Notes: generated from the sequence alone by a model not told the origin. A stretch of DNA of 64,000 bases from Cenococcum geophilum 1.58 (GCA_001692895.1 KV748189.1:442432-506431); one strand, 5' to 3'; shown: positions 1 to 14,269, numbered from the stretch's first letter. Numbers and translations: made by a program.

Positions 1-1290
1 TTCTAGGATTTCCACTCCTCGGGGTCGTTTTTGGCCCTATAATAGTAGGGGAGGCGGGTAATTCTATAACCTGGCGGTTAAGTTAGCCCTAGGTAGTAGT
101 CTACTAAACAAATATAGACGTACCTCCTCTATTAAGAAGGACGAGTATCTCTATCTAGGCTTTCTATTCTCACTCTTTTAAAGCCATAAGATGCCTTTAA
201 GGCGTGCGCTTCTTTAGACTTATTATAGTTCTTCTTTCTTAATACCTTAAGGCCGTTTTTCTATAAAGGATTAGATTAGACTGCTACTATAGACTAGTAA
301 AGGAAGCGTACCTTTATCTCGTTGCGCTAAAGACCGTGGTCTTCTATAGGCGCCTATAGGTTCTTAGCGGCTAGCTATAGTTAGTGGAATTAAAGGGCTT
401 ATAGCTTGTTTATATAGCCACTAGGTTAGAAGTAAAATAGCGGAATATAACTAATAGAACGCCAAGCCGGCTGGCGCCCCTATACGCTAAACTACAATTA
501 GCGGGACTAATAATTTTAGATTTATCCTAATTATATATTATTTTTAGAGCAAGGTATTATCTATAGGGCCATTAATACCTAACTCCGGTAGGTCAATCCG
601 CCTCTTTAGGCCTATATTATCTCTATTAGTCGAGTCAATTAGGACCCGGAGACTTTACGTAAATCTACCTTACATCGCTTAGGAGGTAAAGATTACATCT
701 TCTAGATTGTACTATCTAGGCTTATCTATCCTAAAATCTACACCATTATAGCCTTAATTAACCTACTGCTATCTAATATAGGCTTTATAGAGGTATAACT
801 AGCATAATACACCAGCGAAGATCACGATACTTCGATCCTGCAGACCCCCTTTCTCCAATACTAGCTTTTAGTCTTTATATACCTTCTAACCTAATAATAA
901 GGCAGCTTAGTATAGATCCTAGTACGCTATAAGCCGCGGGTTCAAGCTAGGCTTAGCTAAGGTCTTCGCCACCGCTAGTCGTCTAGTCCCTTCGCCTACG
1001 TTAAAGCTGCGCCACTATAGCTCTCAATTCCTCTAAGCTGTATTAATTACTAACATTAAATGGACGAACACTAATAACGTGTAACTTATTCCAAATATTA
1101 CAATATATTTTTCTATATTAGGTAAATATATATATACCTTCCACGTTTTAGTAATAGATAAACGTCCCTTAATTCCCAAATAACCAGCTCGACCCCCTTA
1201 TAGCTTTAATTTTAAGGACGTGTCTTTATAATTACCTAGAAATTCTTATATTAACCTTAGTCTCTAGGGTAGATAGTTAACTTACCGCAG
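1..1290. other. RIP-degraded AT-rich DNA, no gene recognised
   Basis: All six frames are broken by closely spaced stops, and I recognise no protein motif, terminal repeat or RNA gene. The stretch is rich in TpA and short 'tatag' and 'ctata' words, like the rest of the window. A slightly GC-richer patch around 780-1040 keeps some CpG. It is probably decayed repeat or gene DNA. Confidence 0.5.
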
Positions 1291-1780
1291 TTCTTATTAA
1301 GCCGGTATTCGCTAGAATAGAGTGTAAGCCATATATAATATAATAATAGTTTTCCTTATATTATAACCACATTTACTAGGTATCTTTTTTATATCTCCTA
1401 GTACTTTATATACTAAGCTCTTACTATATATCGAAGATAAGTACACTTATAGTAAACCTGGGTGTAATTATATATAGTGTAATAGTAGAATAGAGAAGTA
1501 GGATATTGCGATAAAATAGATCGCTGTGCTCTAATAAGAGGACTATAAAACAGTATATACGTAAATCGATTATAAGATCTACTAGCATAAAATAGGCAGG
1601 TGCATAATAGACAGTTAAAGTCTATAAAGATAGCTTAAGAATGGCAGCTATAGCATATAGGGTCACCCTATAGAATCCGCACTATATATTGTTAAGGACT
1701 AAGGGAAAGGCTAGGAGGAACTAAAATAAGTAGATATAAAAGGGTATACTAAGAGACAGAGCGTTAGAGTTAACTATGCT
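1290..1780 (-). pseudogene. Unrecognised hydrophobic frame, degraded
   Basis: Read on the minus strand, one frame gives long hydrophobic stretches separated by a few stops. Segments such as LTVYYAPAYFMLVDL and FIVLLLEHSDLFYRN look like parts of a polytopic membrane protein. I cannot name the family. The in-frame stops are mostly TAG, the type RIP makes from Gln or Trp codons. The limits are approximate and no start codon is chosen. A chance open stretch in AT-rich DNA is the alternative. Confidence 0.3.
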
Positions 1781-3090
1781 ACATTTCCGCCAATACATCA
1801 TTATTATAGCAATAGCGTTTTCTTATCCCTATATAAAATCGCTCTATTTAACTTTACTTCCTCTTCTTATAGAATTCTAACCATATATTTTTAGAGGCGC
1901 TTTAAAGAAGGACGTGCGCACCTATTAATTTATGCAAGAAGCTTAAAGTAAGTAGCACTGCGTTAACCCTACGTAAGGGTTACCTTAGTAAATAACATTG
2001 GCGCTACTAATCCTAGGCTCGCTATATAGTCACCACGGAATTATAAAAGCATCTTAAGAAATAGATAGATACAACAGCAAATCTAAATACAAATTATAGT
2101 AGTTTAGAAGTTATAACAATTATAGAGTATCGATATATAGGGGGCCCATAAACAGATCTATCTATAGGAGAAAAGCAAGTCCTAATATTCTAGACTCAAA
2201 TTATAAACCATTACTCTAGTATCTTATAAAGTAGGTAAATTACCATTATAATTACACATTACCCTTCTACGGCTCCGTCACCAACATCTAAACGCCTACT
2301 TCAATCTCCAGCTATAGTAACAACTAGTAAGCTCAGCCTTAATATAGTTAAGTATCAAATATATATCTATCTAAGCTATGTAATATAGAGTAAGCAATAC
2401 TTATACGTTGTAATTTGGGGTTATTACTTTAAGGATAGAACGGATAGAACAGTTCTAAGAGTTTAAGGCGAACCTAAGCCGAAAGCCGTATTGGCTATCA
2501 AGTCTACCTTTACTAAGAAGGCTAGCTATCAAAATTATATAGCCAAAGTACTATATAGCGACGGGTTTACTATTAAACAAGTCCTATAAACCCCCCCAGA
2601 ATAATATAGGATAGATATTAGAGGGTAATTCACGTCTCTTTATAAACTCTAAACTATTTATCGTAAGCCAGAGTCCATTATTAGGAAGCGGTAGTCCCTA
2701 TAGAGGTAAGTAATTGTAATATATAATAGCGGGGTAACCAAATATAATAGTATTAACGGAGTTAAATATAAAGGCCCCAAAGACTATCCAAGTAGCTAAT
2801 TCTCTTATAATCTATTAGTTCCATTACTTATCTAGATTATTACTCTTAGGAGTAGGTATTATATCTATAGCCTTAATCACTATCTTAACAACCTAGTCTA
2901 GCGCTAGATAAGCGGTAGAACGCTCCTAGAATGCGTAGATTAAGTACCTCTTTTTAAAAATTTCCAAATAGAGGAGTACTAAGGCTACCTATAGGTCTGT
3001 AGCTTGTTTAGGAACTTCATCTAGCTTCTTTCTTAGGTCTTTAGCTAGAAATTCCGCGAATAAATAGCAAGCCTAAGTAATATCCGGCGG
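1781..3090. other. Degraded DNA, nothing recognised
   Basis: I see no continuous frame, no terminal repeat pair and no RNA gene. Base composition and stop density match the RIP-altered background. Confidence 0.45.
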
Positions 3091-3094
3091 AAAG

Positions 3095-4140
3095 CTTTCT
3101 AGACAGCAAGATACACCTATTATCCTTACTGCGAGTTATAATAGGTATAGGCATATAGCCAGGTTAAAGCTATATTTATATAAAATTAGTACCTAAGGAT
3201 AGAAGTACTTCTAGTATAAGACGTCGTATTTGGCTATTATTTGCGGGCTACACACTAAAAGGAACGGCGAAGGCAGAAAACTTACTACCCCATCGATCGT
3301 AATTTCCGGAACTCTTATATTAGGCCGTGTATTATATATACCTATAGTTATACTATTATATAGTAGTCTCTAAACTAGGGCTTTAATAGGTAGTACTAGG
3401 TATTTCTAGAAAGGAGATTAGACTTACTAAGCTAGTAGTAGTATCGGGAGGTCTAATACAGACTTAGTCACCTTTATACTCTCTCTAAAGGACTATACTG
3501 TACAAGTTATCAATTTTTAAGGTCTAAGAGCGCTCTTTATATAGGGAAGGGGTAAAATAGAGGGCTTTAGGCTTAACTGTTATAACTATTATTAGCTATT
3601 TATATAGATGCTAATGGTAATATAGGAGTGCAGACCTGCCTAACTTATAGTATTAGTATTAAAACCTCCCGTTTCTGGTACTAGTATTCTAGAACTTAAT
3701 TTCTTCTAAGAATATATTTAGGCGCTATAGGTAGTAGGAGCTAACAAATTATAGCGGTACCCCCTAACGCGCTTTATCCTTAGGCACTTGCATCTCTTAT
3801 ATTAGCAACCAAAATACTACTTACAATACCCGTTTTAGTGCTTTTTAAGATAAGATAACCTTAAAAAGCTATACTTATAGCCCCCGCATTTATAGGGCCT
3901 ATAGTATATATTGAGATGCTCCCTTAATAATAAATTAGATAAGATTTTAGCCAAGAGCATTTATTCACTTACACAAATATTATCCTTTCACTCGTTGGCA
4001 AATACCCACAACTATTTATATATAGGCAATAAAATAACCCATCCACTCTATAAGATACTTAGCTATTATAATAAGTAAATAATATATCTATAGCAGGCTT
4101 ACTAAATAGGACTATAGTTAGGAGGGTAAGGCATATATAA
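3095..4140 (+). pseudogene. Unrecognised long frame with scattered stops
   Basis: One plus-strand frame, or a few closely spaced frames, stays protein-like for about 1 kb, broken mainly by TAG codons. It contains hydrophobic runs such as IPIVILLYSSL, LVTFILSL and LPFLVLVF, then a hydrophilic end near 4.1 kb, so a membrane or secreted protein is possible. The pattern of stops (Gln or Trp codons changed to TAG) suggests a real gene killed by RIP. I recognise no domain, and the ends are guesses. Confidence 0.3.
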
Positions 4141-4789
4141 GTACTAAAAGTGGAATATCAAGGTTAGAATATATTTATTAGGAGTTTATAAGACTAAGAG
4201 GGTACTTTATAAGGAAGAAGGAGAAGAATAAAGAAGTTAAAACTAAGGGGAAGAACCTAATTAACTTTCTATAGAGTACTATAAGCGTTAAGGTATTACG
4301 CCGAAGGCTAGCACTATCTATCCTTAAGGATCTCTTATAGATCCGTTAGGGTATATTCCTAAGAGAGTAGAACTAGCTAGGGTAGCAGAAGGTTTTACAA
4401 TTACTATTTTATAGGCTGTAATCTAGGTATCTAATATATAGCAGAGACAGAAGGAAATAGTGCTAGCGTTTATGGCTTAATTAAGGCTAGCTCCCTAATT
4501 GGATGTATTAATCTAAATTAAGATAGCTAGCTATAAATTTATATAGATCACTTACCACTTGCCTTAAAGTCCGTGGTAGGGGCAAGCTTAAGGCGTATAT
4601 ATTACGTAACAACTGTTATTCGGCCTAAGTCTGGCCATAATAAGGCTATTACAAGTACTAGCGTAGGCTAGGTAATTAGATAGTCGGCTATATTGCTTAT
4701 ACTTTATATTATAACGGTTATATACCCCTAATTAATTTTAACAGTCTAAGACTAAGTTAAAAATATTAATCTAATAAAGCTAAAAGAAC

Positions 4790-5950
4790 GCGTATTAAAA
4801 AACATCTTTAGATCAACTCCCCTTCATCCTCTAAGACTACCTCCCCATCATCCTCTAAGACCACCTCCCCATCATCCTCTAAGGCCACCTCCCCATCTTC
4901 CATAAGGAACTTTACCAGGCCTAACCCCTAATACTACTTCCCTTAAGGAATCTAACAATCTATAATAGAAAGGCTATCTTTTAGGTCCTTTAAATAGATG
5001 CTAATTATATAATAGCCTAAGCCTTTATTAGGTAAAGAAAAGGTCTAAAGCAAACCACGTAATCCCTAGCACTCAACCTATTCTAAAAGGTTAATTACTA
5101 ACTAAAGCTATCGCATAGTTCCTGGTGTAAAGCTACCTTAATTAGTGTTATCTATTCCATTAATATAAACCCTAGTAGCTTTCTTTGCTTAATTAAGGAG
5201 AGTCTTTACCTCTTTTTTCTATTTAAAATAACCCCTATCTAAGTATTTAGATATAGCTTTAGCAACCGTTATAATTGACATATATCTACTACCATAACCA
5301 CCAATCCTAGGCAATAATTCTCGATCAATAATAATAACTAGTATCTTTATTATAGTAACAAGCGGGGGCGGAGGATATAAATTAGGAGAAGAAGCACGAG
5401 GTGGAGCTAGTATAGGAGGCGGAGTAGGAGATATAGAATTACACGAAGCGGATATAATTAGCTTAACTATTATGCTACTTAGGTAGTTAAAGTATACTAG
5501 AGGAAGGATTGCACCTTTCTAATCTTTAAGCCGGTACTAACCTTCTTCCACGGCCTTAATCGCGTTTGTATCTCTATAGAGCCAGTATAAGACATTAAGA
5601 ATAGTACGGCGCATATCCTAGAATAATAGTAAGAGATATCTCCCGCTAAGTTCGAGCTAATATACCTAAACGGAGCGGCATAAGTTTATAGGTAACTAAA
5701 CCTATAATTGACTATTCTTAACCACAAGGGTAAAAAATAGGGGCGGTATTATAACGATTCTTATAATTTTACCCGACTTCTTTTCCTCTATATACTTTAT
5801 TATAACTCCTCTCTAAGTAAGTGGTTAAATAATCCTTATCTCCGCATCCTCTAAATTGAATTTGTTATTCAGAATAGTATTATAAATTCGCTAACCCCAA
5901 GGCTTTTCTAGCATGAAATTTTGTATCCCCTAAACGTAGTAAACGTAAGT
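4790..5950 (-). pseudogene. Unrecognised protein relic with acidic C-terminal repeats
   Basis: The minus strand carries a protein-like frame with scattered TAG and TAA stops from about 5950 down to 4790. In order it shows a basic segment (IIKYIEEKKSGKIIRIV), a segment reading RRTILNVLYWLYRDTNAIKA, a proline-rich linker near 5400, a segment with GGYGSRYMSIITVAKAISKYL near 5300, and the acidic 9-residue repeats. The proline linker between two conserved-looking blocks suggests a nuclear or regulatory protein, but that is only inference. I do not recognise the family. Confidence 0.4.
4817..4907 (-). repeat. 27-bp tandem repeat coding an acidic 9-residue unit
   Basis: About three and a half copies of a 27-bp unit with the core 'cctccccatcatcctctaag' run head to tail. 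On the minus strand each unit reads EDDGEVVL with small changes, so the repeat sits in phase with the degraded frame that spans it. The unit length is a multiple of three and the reading stays acidic across all copies, which argues for a coding minisatellite near the C-terminus of a former protein. GC content is higher than in the surroundings. Confidence 0.75.
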
Positions 5951-7341
5951 ACTAGGAAGGTCTAGTTAGTTATACCTTATATATAATACACTTGGTAATT
6001 GGATAAAGTAAAGAATAGCCGTACGGGTTAATAAGGGTAAATATTAATGACAATTCCGCACTAATAGGACCTGGTAAGACTTGTAACCTACCTAAGGATA
6101 TATAATCCTTAAGAGCTCCTACAGGAGCAGCGTATATCGGAGAGGATTCTAAAGGTATTATATTAGAGGCCTAAAGGCCAGGAGGCCGTAAGCTAAACGA
6201 AGGAAAAGCAGTTTGCATTTTATAATATTTCTTATATTTATAAACCTAATAGAATAAATTAAAGGGTAAGGAGCTCTCTATTATATCCAAATTTAACCCT
6301 ATCTAACGGTAAGTATAATTATAGGCTAAGCCGGCTAACCCTTCCCCTTTTCGTACAATTAAAAATAAGCTACTATTCTGCTAAGACACCTAATACTCTA
6401 TCCGATCTACGTATACTAGGCAAGCTACAATTAGTAAGTATCATAAATATTAATAGCTTAGATCTCGCCATAGCACCCCTAGAGGTTAGTATATAATTAG
6501 GCTAGCAGATACCATAAGTAGGGATCCTTCCCGTCTATACATTTAAGTAAAAACCGAGATTACGCCAAAGACTAAAAACAAAGATTTTATCTCTAGAGTT
6601 TTAGCTCTTAAAGACTAAAAAGAAGAGTTCGTCTGCCGAGATTTCATTTATATAACTACGAGATCTATTTATTAGAATATATTAAATTTATCTAAGCTAG
6701 TATAGGAACCCGGTGTTCGTTTTCTTAAAAGAGGTAAGTTAAAATTATTACGGTTTTAGGGGTTAAGATATATTTAGGCAACCGACTAATTATTAAATTA
6801 GGAGGATTGTAATAATAGGAATTCTTTTTATAAAATATATAGTTAATAGGGATACTTAAATACAGACTAGCTTTGCTAGAGATACCCTAATAAATAAATA
6901 AAAAACAGTCAATTCTATATAATTTACGTAATTACCTTTTGCCAACCGCTTACGATATAATTTTAATAGCCAATTTCAATGGCCAATATAAGTTATTGCT
7001 GTTAGATTATTAATAATATAACAAAAGCAAAAATTCTAAGCTTACTTTAACTGCCAACCACTTTTTATTACTTATTTCGTTAAGAATAAAAGGAGGATAT
7101 AGAAGGTAAAGAATAGCGGTTATATCTGCCTCCTACTCCATAGGAGGCATATAAGAACACTTAAGTATATACGAAAGAATTCCTAACTATCCCGGGTCAA
7201 GCACTTTAAGTATATTATAAGACACCACTAATAAGCCATACGGTCCTAAAGAAGAAGCTATTTAAGACAATTTTTCTAGTGTTAAGTATACTTTTAAAGA
7301 AGGGAGCAAATTAGTTGCCTAGTAAGGAAGATTTTTTATAG
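5951..7341. other. Degraded DNA next to a retroelement insertion
   Basis: No gene, RNA or terminal repeat is recognised. The right end is the pre-insertion target of the Gypsy element: 7342-7346 (caatt) is its left target duplication. Confidence 0.5.
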
Positions 7342-7346
7342 CAATT

Positions 7347-7771
7347 TATAACGGAACCTTGTAGCAGAAACTACAATAGGCTTATTATTGGGCTAGGTAT
7401 ATAGGAAATGCAAGTATAAAAGTCAACAACGTAATAACAACTGGTAGAGTGGTTGCCTAACAGATTAACTCTAATTATATTCTGAGAATCACTATAAGGA
7501 AGGAACTATCTAGGTAGGGACTAAGGGTCCTTAAATACACAACCGTACTTCTATAAAATCCTTCTTATACGTAATATACGTCTTATATATAAGGTACGTA
7601 AGTCACTCCCGTTCCTCTCGTTTAATATATAGCATATTATATGACCTTAGCTACCATTCCTCGTTACATAGTTCTATCGGCTCCATCCTAAACTATACCT
7701 AAATTAACTAACTAGCTTCTTCCGACTTCTCTCCTAGTAGTCATAACATCGTACTTAAAGCGTCCGTAACA
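7347..7771 (-). repeat. LTR of the 9.7-kb Gypsy element (downstream copy)
   Basis: The repeat matches 16675-17099 along its whole 425 bp. On the minus strand it opens with TGTTACGG and closes with an RIP-altered inverted counterpart. Since the element reads on the minus strand, this is the 3' LTR. Differences from the other copy are mostly transitions of the RIP type. Confidence 0.93.
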
Positions 7772-10700
7772 CCATCTCCCTCCTCTTTATCTTTGTCCTT
7801 AAAGATTTAAAACATCTCTAAGTTATTTACTAGAGGTGTAATATCCGTCTAATTAATTTAGTTAATATTATTGCTTATTATACCTAAAGCAATTTCTTCT
7901 TTACACGCCCAACGTCGTGCTCGCACTATTGCTGCAATATTATCTCTTAGTGAGATTATACCGTCTCCATATTCTCGCTGTTTGAAAGAGGGGTTAGTCT
8001 ATATTACGTTGGCGAACCTATCTTTATAACAATTGTCCTCTTACTTAAAGTGCACTAAAGCAAATATTTGTTTGTCTTATAACGTTCGCTTTACCTCTAA
8101 TATTAAATATACGCGACTTATTACTCTTAGTAGTTGTCTAGTTCCCTAATTAATTTGTCTTAGGGTCTTATATTTAATCTACTACTACGCGGCTAGATGG
8201 TAAACTGTCTTAAGCCCTTATTAAGTTAGAACGTTCTTAGAATATAGAATAGAAGGCCTTAAATACTCGCATCGCGGCGTCTACTCATCTGCTTCGTCTT
8301 AAAAAGGTTTATAAGAAGGTGCATTTTAAAAAGTAGAAACTTATAGAATAAGGTTTATAGGAACTTAGTAATAAAAGAACGGATTCTTTCCTAATAGAGA
8401 AGGAAACAGATTTAAGTAGTTTGGCAACTACTCTTCCTAGGTCCCCCTTAAGTGACTTATTTTTTAGCAATCCTTCTTTTTTAATACTGCCTAACCTAAT
8501 CTCTTCCGATACTCCTATACCTTTCCTATAACGTTCTTTAAATTCTCTAGTAGCTCCTAGGTAGTCTCAGTATAGCCTATTTACTTAATCTTATACTATA
8601 TTTTATTGTTAACGTCCTTATAACTAACGATCTTTAAAACTTGCTATTTGTCTTCTTTCTGTCCTCTATACGTATCTACTTTATAAACTAGTGGCTTAAT
8701 ATCTCCGTATACTAGCTCTAGCATTACAATGTACTATATAGGGTAGATCTTTATTTTGGCTAGTAGGTTTAACTTAAATATAACCGGTAAAATCTTCTAC
8801 GTAATTTTAAAAGGTCCTAGTCTAACATAATCTAACTTCTTGCTTAGTCGTCGACTCTTGAAATTTTTGTATAGTAGCTATACTTTATCTCCCTCCTTAA
8901 GATCTGGTCCCTTAGATCTCTTAATATTATAGTACTTTTTTATTCTCTCTTATACTTTCTTTGCTAATTCCATAAGGTTTATATAAAGATTCATTAATAT
9001 CTTTATTCTTTCTTTAGCTATACTACTTGTTTTTTTTACTTGCCATAGTAATAACGATATTCTTAGCTTATATCCGTAATTCGCCTTAAATAGTAATATA
9101 CCTATTCCTTCTTAAGGTGTTACATTATATATAAACTATATAACTGGTAATAGCGATACCCAATTATTCTATACGTAATTAATATAGTATCTTAAATACT
9201 ATTCTAGCGTCTAATTTAATCTTTCCGTTTAACCGTCTATCTGCGGATAATATACAGTAGAAGTTGCTGCTTAAACTCCTTGCTCCGCTAAGAATACCTC
9301 CTAAAATACTGCTACGAATCTTAAATCTCTATCCGATATAATCTTGCTTAGTGCTCTATATCTTATAAACACTTCTCTAACATAGATTCTAGCGACATCT
9401 TCCGCTAAGATTTCTTCTGTATATACTATAAAGTACCCCCACTTTATAAGCTTGTCTACTATTACTAAAATTACGTTATAATCTTACCCGGTAATAGGAT
9501 CTCTTAACTTTAGTAACTTAATAATAAAGTCCCATAATATAACCTCCTATAGTCTCTCTAGTATTTTAATAGGTTATAGCCCTCTATATAGCTTATACCT
9601 TATTAGTTTATTCCTTTAGCAATCTAGACATTCTCTTATAACCTTTCTAGCTATCCTTTAAATTCCATTAATAATATACTCTTCTTAAAGTCTTAATACT
9701 AAGCCCATAGCTCCATTATGTCCTTAAGTTAGTCCCTTATAAAAGTCTTCCATAAACTGCTCCGCTATACTTTTTAGGATATACTTTACTTCTTAATTCT
9801 TATATATATCTGTCTATAAATCTTCTAGTTATACTTCTAGAATTCTCTATACCTAAAAGCTTTCTAGTAACTTATAAACTCTTTCTAATTCGTCGTTTTC
9901 TTAAGTTGCTGTGATTTTCGGATAATTATATCTAATTAATCCGTCTATATCTTTTCGCAGTAAAGCCCCTAATAGCTTTTTATCGTTCTATAGTTCAGCC
10001 TTATAACTTAAAGTATCTACTTATATGTTATCTGTACCCTTAGTATACTAAATCTTAAAATAGTATTCTATAAGCATCTCTGCCCATTTAACCTGTCTTT
10101 AGTTAAGTTCCTTTATTATTAGGAATTCTATTAGGTTCTTATAATCCGTCTTAACTATAAATAGTTTTTCTATACCTTATAAAAATACTCTTTATTCCTT
10201 TAGTACTATAACTATACCTAACAACTCCTTATTATAGATATTATAGTTTAACTCTAGTAGTATTATCTTCCAACTATAGTATACTACTAGGTACCATCCA
10301 TCTTAATATCTCTATATAAAGTATACCCCTAGTACATAATTTAATACATCTATTTTTATAACCGTCTCTAGACCTAGTTAATAGATCTTAAGAACTGGCT
10401 CCTAGGTAAACAACTCTTTAACTTTCTTAAAGAGTTCCTTTTATTCCTTTCCTTATGCCCATAGTTCTTCTTTCTTTATTAATTACGTAAATGGTTTAAT
10501 ATTCTTTAACCACTGCGCTATAAACCTCCTATAGTAATTACAAAACCCTAAAAATAATCTTAACTGCGTAATATTCTCTAGTTCTTACTAATTCACTATA
10601 GCCTTAATCTTCTTTAGATCTATATTAAGTTAGCTTAGTTTAATAATAAATCTAATAAAATCGGTCTTCCTAGTAAAGAACTCGCATTTTTTAATTGCTA

Positions 10701-13098
10701 CTAGCATCTATTCTTCTTATAGTCTCTTTAAGACCTATTTAATATATTCCCTATATTCTTCCTTAGTTATTAAGTAGATAATAATATCGTTAAGATATAC
10801 CATAACAAATTTATCTAAGTACTCTCCTAATACATTATTAATACGCTTCTAGAATATTACTAGTGCGTTTATAAGCCCAAATTGCATAACTAATAGTTTA
10901 TATAGTCCTTCCTTTAACCTAAAGGCTGCCTTTTATTTGTCGCCTTCCTTAATTCTAATCTAATGGTATGCCCATCTTAGATCTATCTTTATAAAGATTT
11001 ACGCATTACCTATTCTGTCTTAGATTTCGCTAATTAAGGGTAAAGGATACCTATCCTTTCTAGTAATGCTGTTTAACTATCTATAGTCAATATATAGCCT
11101 TAGTTTGCTATTCTTCTTTAGTACAAACAGTACTGGATAACCCGCTAATAACTGCGATAGTCTAATATATCCCTTTCGTAGGTTTTCCTAGACAAACTCT
11201 TTTAATGCTTTACCTTCTTCTTCGGTAAGCTTATAGATTAGAAAAAACCTTAAACTTATTTCTAGTTCTAATTCTATCTTATAGTCCTATGCTATATACT
11301 CTAATAGCTTTTTACTTTCCGGTAACTATAGTTTCTTACCATACTTATAGTATCTCTTTAGTATATAACTTAAGCCTCGCTTAGTCTCTTTATATATCGC
11401 TCCAACTTAGTACTATACTAACTTAGCTTATTATCGCATCTTACGGCGTTAAGTATCCCTAATATCGACCTAACCTATAATCCAATCGATCCTTAGATTA
11501 TATTCCTGTAACTAAGGCATACCTAATACTGCCTCATCCCGTCCCAATAATAGGATATTAAAAGACATCTCAATTTGTTTTCCTTTAATAGTTATTTAAA
11601 TAGGTCCTGTTTTAAGATTAATAATCCCTCCTCCGTAGGTTATTAGATCTCCTAAAATTATAACTAATAGGTAAGATTACTCCTTCTATCTATAAGGTAG
11701 TCCCATTCTTTTAACTACTACTAGTAAGATATAGTTTTGCGTTACTCTACTATCTATTAGCGCTTTAAACTGCTAATCTTGCTATTTAACTCATAAATTT
11801 AAGTGTTATTTTTAAATTCCTTTAAGGGTCTAAGGCTCTACCACTAGCTCCCTCTAGTCCTATAGGCCTCTACTTTTCCTAACTATTAGCTGCTTAATCC
11901 TTATACACTTAGCTCGCTCTTTAGCCAATACCTAATTCGCTTTTTGTCTTTAATATACTATAAATACGTATTCTCTAGGCATTCCTACCACTATTGTCCG
12001 TCTAAGTATTCTTCTATAAGGAATCTTCCTGGTTAAAGTACTAAACTTCCTTCCTTTTAAACCTCTACTGGATGCTATCTATATATATATTTGGCATTTC
12101 TATATTATTACTTATCTATCATCTAATATATCCTTATAGGGTATTTCCAATTCTTTTCCTTTAGATTCTTATGCATTTCGTATATATTGTCCACGCACGC
12201 AATCTATAATAACGTATAGTATACTAGGTGCTTTAGGTTAACTCTTAACTTATTTTCATTCTTAAGTTTAAACCTTTATCGTGCTAATCTAAACGTTATA
12301 ACTTTATTCACGGGTACTAAGATACATCTCTCACTTCTCTAGTCCTCTAATTATTCCTTTAAATCCTTTAACGTTATAATTAAGGCTCCTTTAATATGGG
12401 TTATAGCCTTCTCTATAATCGGGTAGTCCTAGATAACTTTTTCGTCTAACTACATATAGAAATCTTCCTACTTGTTATTGTGCCTTTGCCTATACCACTT
12501 TTAGTATAGCTACTAGAGTATATACGGCTTATCCGTAAGAAAGTATCTTCTTATTACTACGTTATAACAGCCTTTTATATATTGTTCTTTAAACCTAATT
12601 AGGATTCCTAAATCCTCTTTATCTTCCAGTTCGGTAAGCCACTTAGCTCTTAGTATGCCTGCTCTTAGCCTATTGGTAATTCTTTATACTAGTGCTCTGT
12701 CCTTTATATATCCTAATATACTAGATTTCTTATCTAGTTTTTATTCTTGCCATGCGATAATTCTTTACCTAAACTCCTCTATAGTTTCTTTTAGTTTATA
12801 TCTTACACTTTAATCCTTAAAGTTCTCTTACTTTTTAATCCTGGTATTAACATTTTAATCTTTAGTCCAAACACTATATTCTACTAGTAAGTCCTCTAGG
12901 TCTATATATTCATCTCCTAATCTAATTACTATTTATGCCGCAGATTCTCTAATCTATAAAGAAGCTCCTTACCTCTTACTTACGGGTGTCCTAATTTACA
13001 CTCCGAATTCTTAACTCCTTAGATTCTTTAATCCTAAGCTTGCTTCTAACTTAAGCTTAGCTCCAGCCTTAGTCCAACTAGGCTTACTTAGTGTTCTT

Positions 13099-13300
13099 AT
13101 CTCGTCTTAAGAGTCTTAAATCTCACTCATCTCGTCTTAAGAGTCTTATGTCCTTAGGAAACTTCGTCCTAAGCTTATTCATATATTACTAAACTAAGCT
13201 ATTGCTCTGCTTTATCGGTTATCATCCATTATAGGTCCTTAAGCTTACCTCATCTCGTCTTAAGAATCTTAGTCGTCTCGCATCTCGTTATAAGAATCTT
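13099..13300. repeat. Short interspersed repeat 'ctcgtcttaagagtctta'
   Basis: Four or more copies of a roughly 22-bp motif 'catctcgtcttaagagtctt' lie within 200 bp, two adjacent and two farther on. They are in the central part of the Gypsy element between the gag-like and protease-like regions, left of the nested insertion. They are probably a low-complexity coding stretch of that element. Confidence 0.6.
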
Positions 13301-13636
13301 AAGCCTTTGGCCTTTTACCTTTATTAAGTGCCGAAGTAGTTCGCTATCCTACTTCTTTTACGTCTTGCAAAGCGATAGACATTATATCTAGCGGGGTTTC
13401 AATCCCTACTAATGTTCCCTATTCTATAGTAGAATTATCCTCTACTTCTAGTGTAACATCTCTAATAGCTACGTATTCCTAGTAAACCGCCCTTATTACC
13501 TCATCGTCACGAAATATTTCGCCTATATCGAATTCATCGTCCTTAATATCCGATCTACGAACTGGTTTATTGGTTCCTCTATATCCTATAGGTACTAGCT
13601 CTTATAGCCAATAGCTTACACCATACTTAGCGTCCT

Positions 13637-13886
13637 TGTTACGGAAGTAGGCACGAGCTGGAATACAATGTACTAAACAGGGTAGTAATTGAAGAAGGCT
13701 ACGTACGCGTAACTATGCGTGGTTAATACAAAGACATTTGGATGAAGAAGAAGATTCTTCGTGTGCCAGGTCGGGTATAAATAGGGGTTGTAGGGGAACG
13801 TGCGTAGGTGTCTCGGGACGAGCGTGAGCACGGGTTAAGAACGTTAAAGACGCGTAGAGACGTGAGAACGAGTGAGTCCCGTGACA
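13637..13886. repeat. Left LTR of the nested TRIM-like element
   Basis: This 250-bp repeat is nearly identical to 15181-15430. It has TG...CA termini and the target duplication gtcct immediately to its left. The few differences between the LTRs are transitions of the RIP type, so the element has seen only mild RIP. Confidence 0.93.
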
Positions 13887-14269
13887 GTACCCCCCCCTTA
13901 CTTCCGAGCTCCTGCGAGGCGTGTCATGTATACCAAAAAAAACCCATTACGGGAAAAAAATTTGTTAGCCCTTCTCCGCCCTTCTATGTCCTACGCTGCG
14001 TAGGCTCCGCCGGTTCGGTCCTTCTATGTTTTATTGTTACCACTGACTTGTTAGGCCCGAAGCATAGCCCAGCCTCTATCGCCAGCTACACTCCTGTCCT
14101 CGCCGCTTGGAGACGCTTTGCTAAAGCTCATCTAGTCCCTTCCTCGCTTCTAGCAGCTCTACGGTCTTCCCTTATCATCCTACTCCAGGTCCCCCTAAAA
14201 AATAGCCCCGATTTTTAGTATAAAACAGGCGATTTTGGTCCAAAATAGGCGTTTTTAGGTGGTATTTAT

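Noticed and set aside
13808-14218. 136-codon open frame on the plus strand
   Set aside because: It starts within the left LTR of the nested element and runs into its interior; GC-rich unaltered repeat DNA stays open by chance. No domain is seen.
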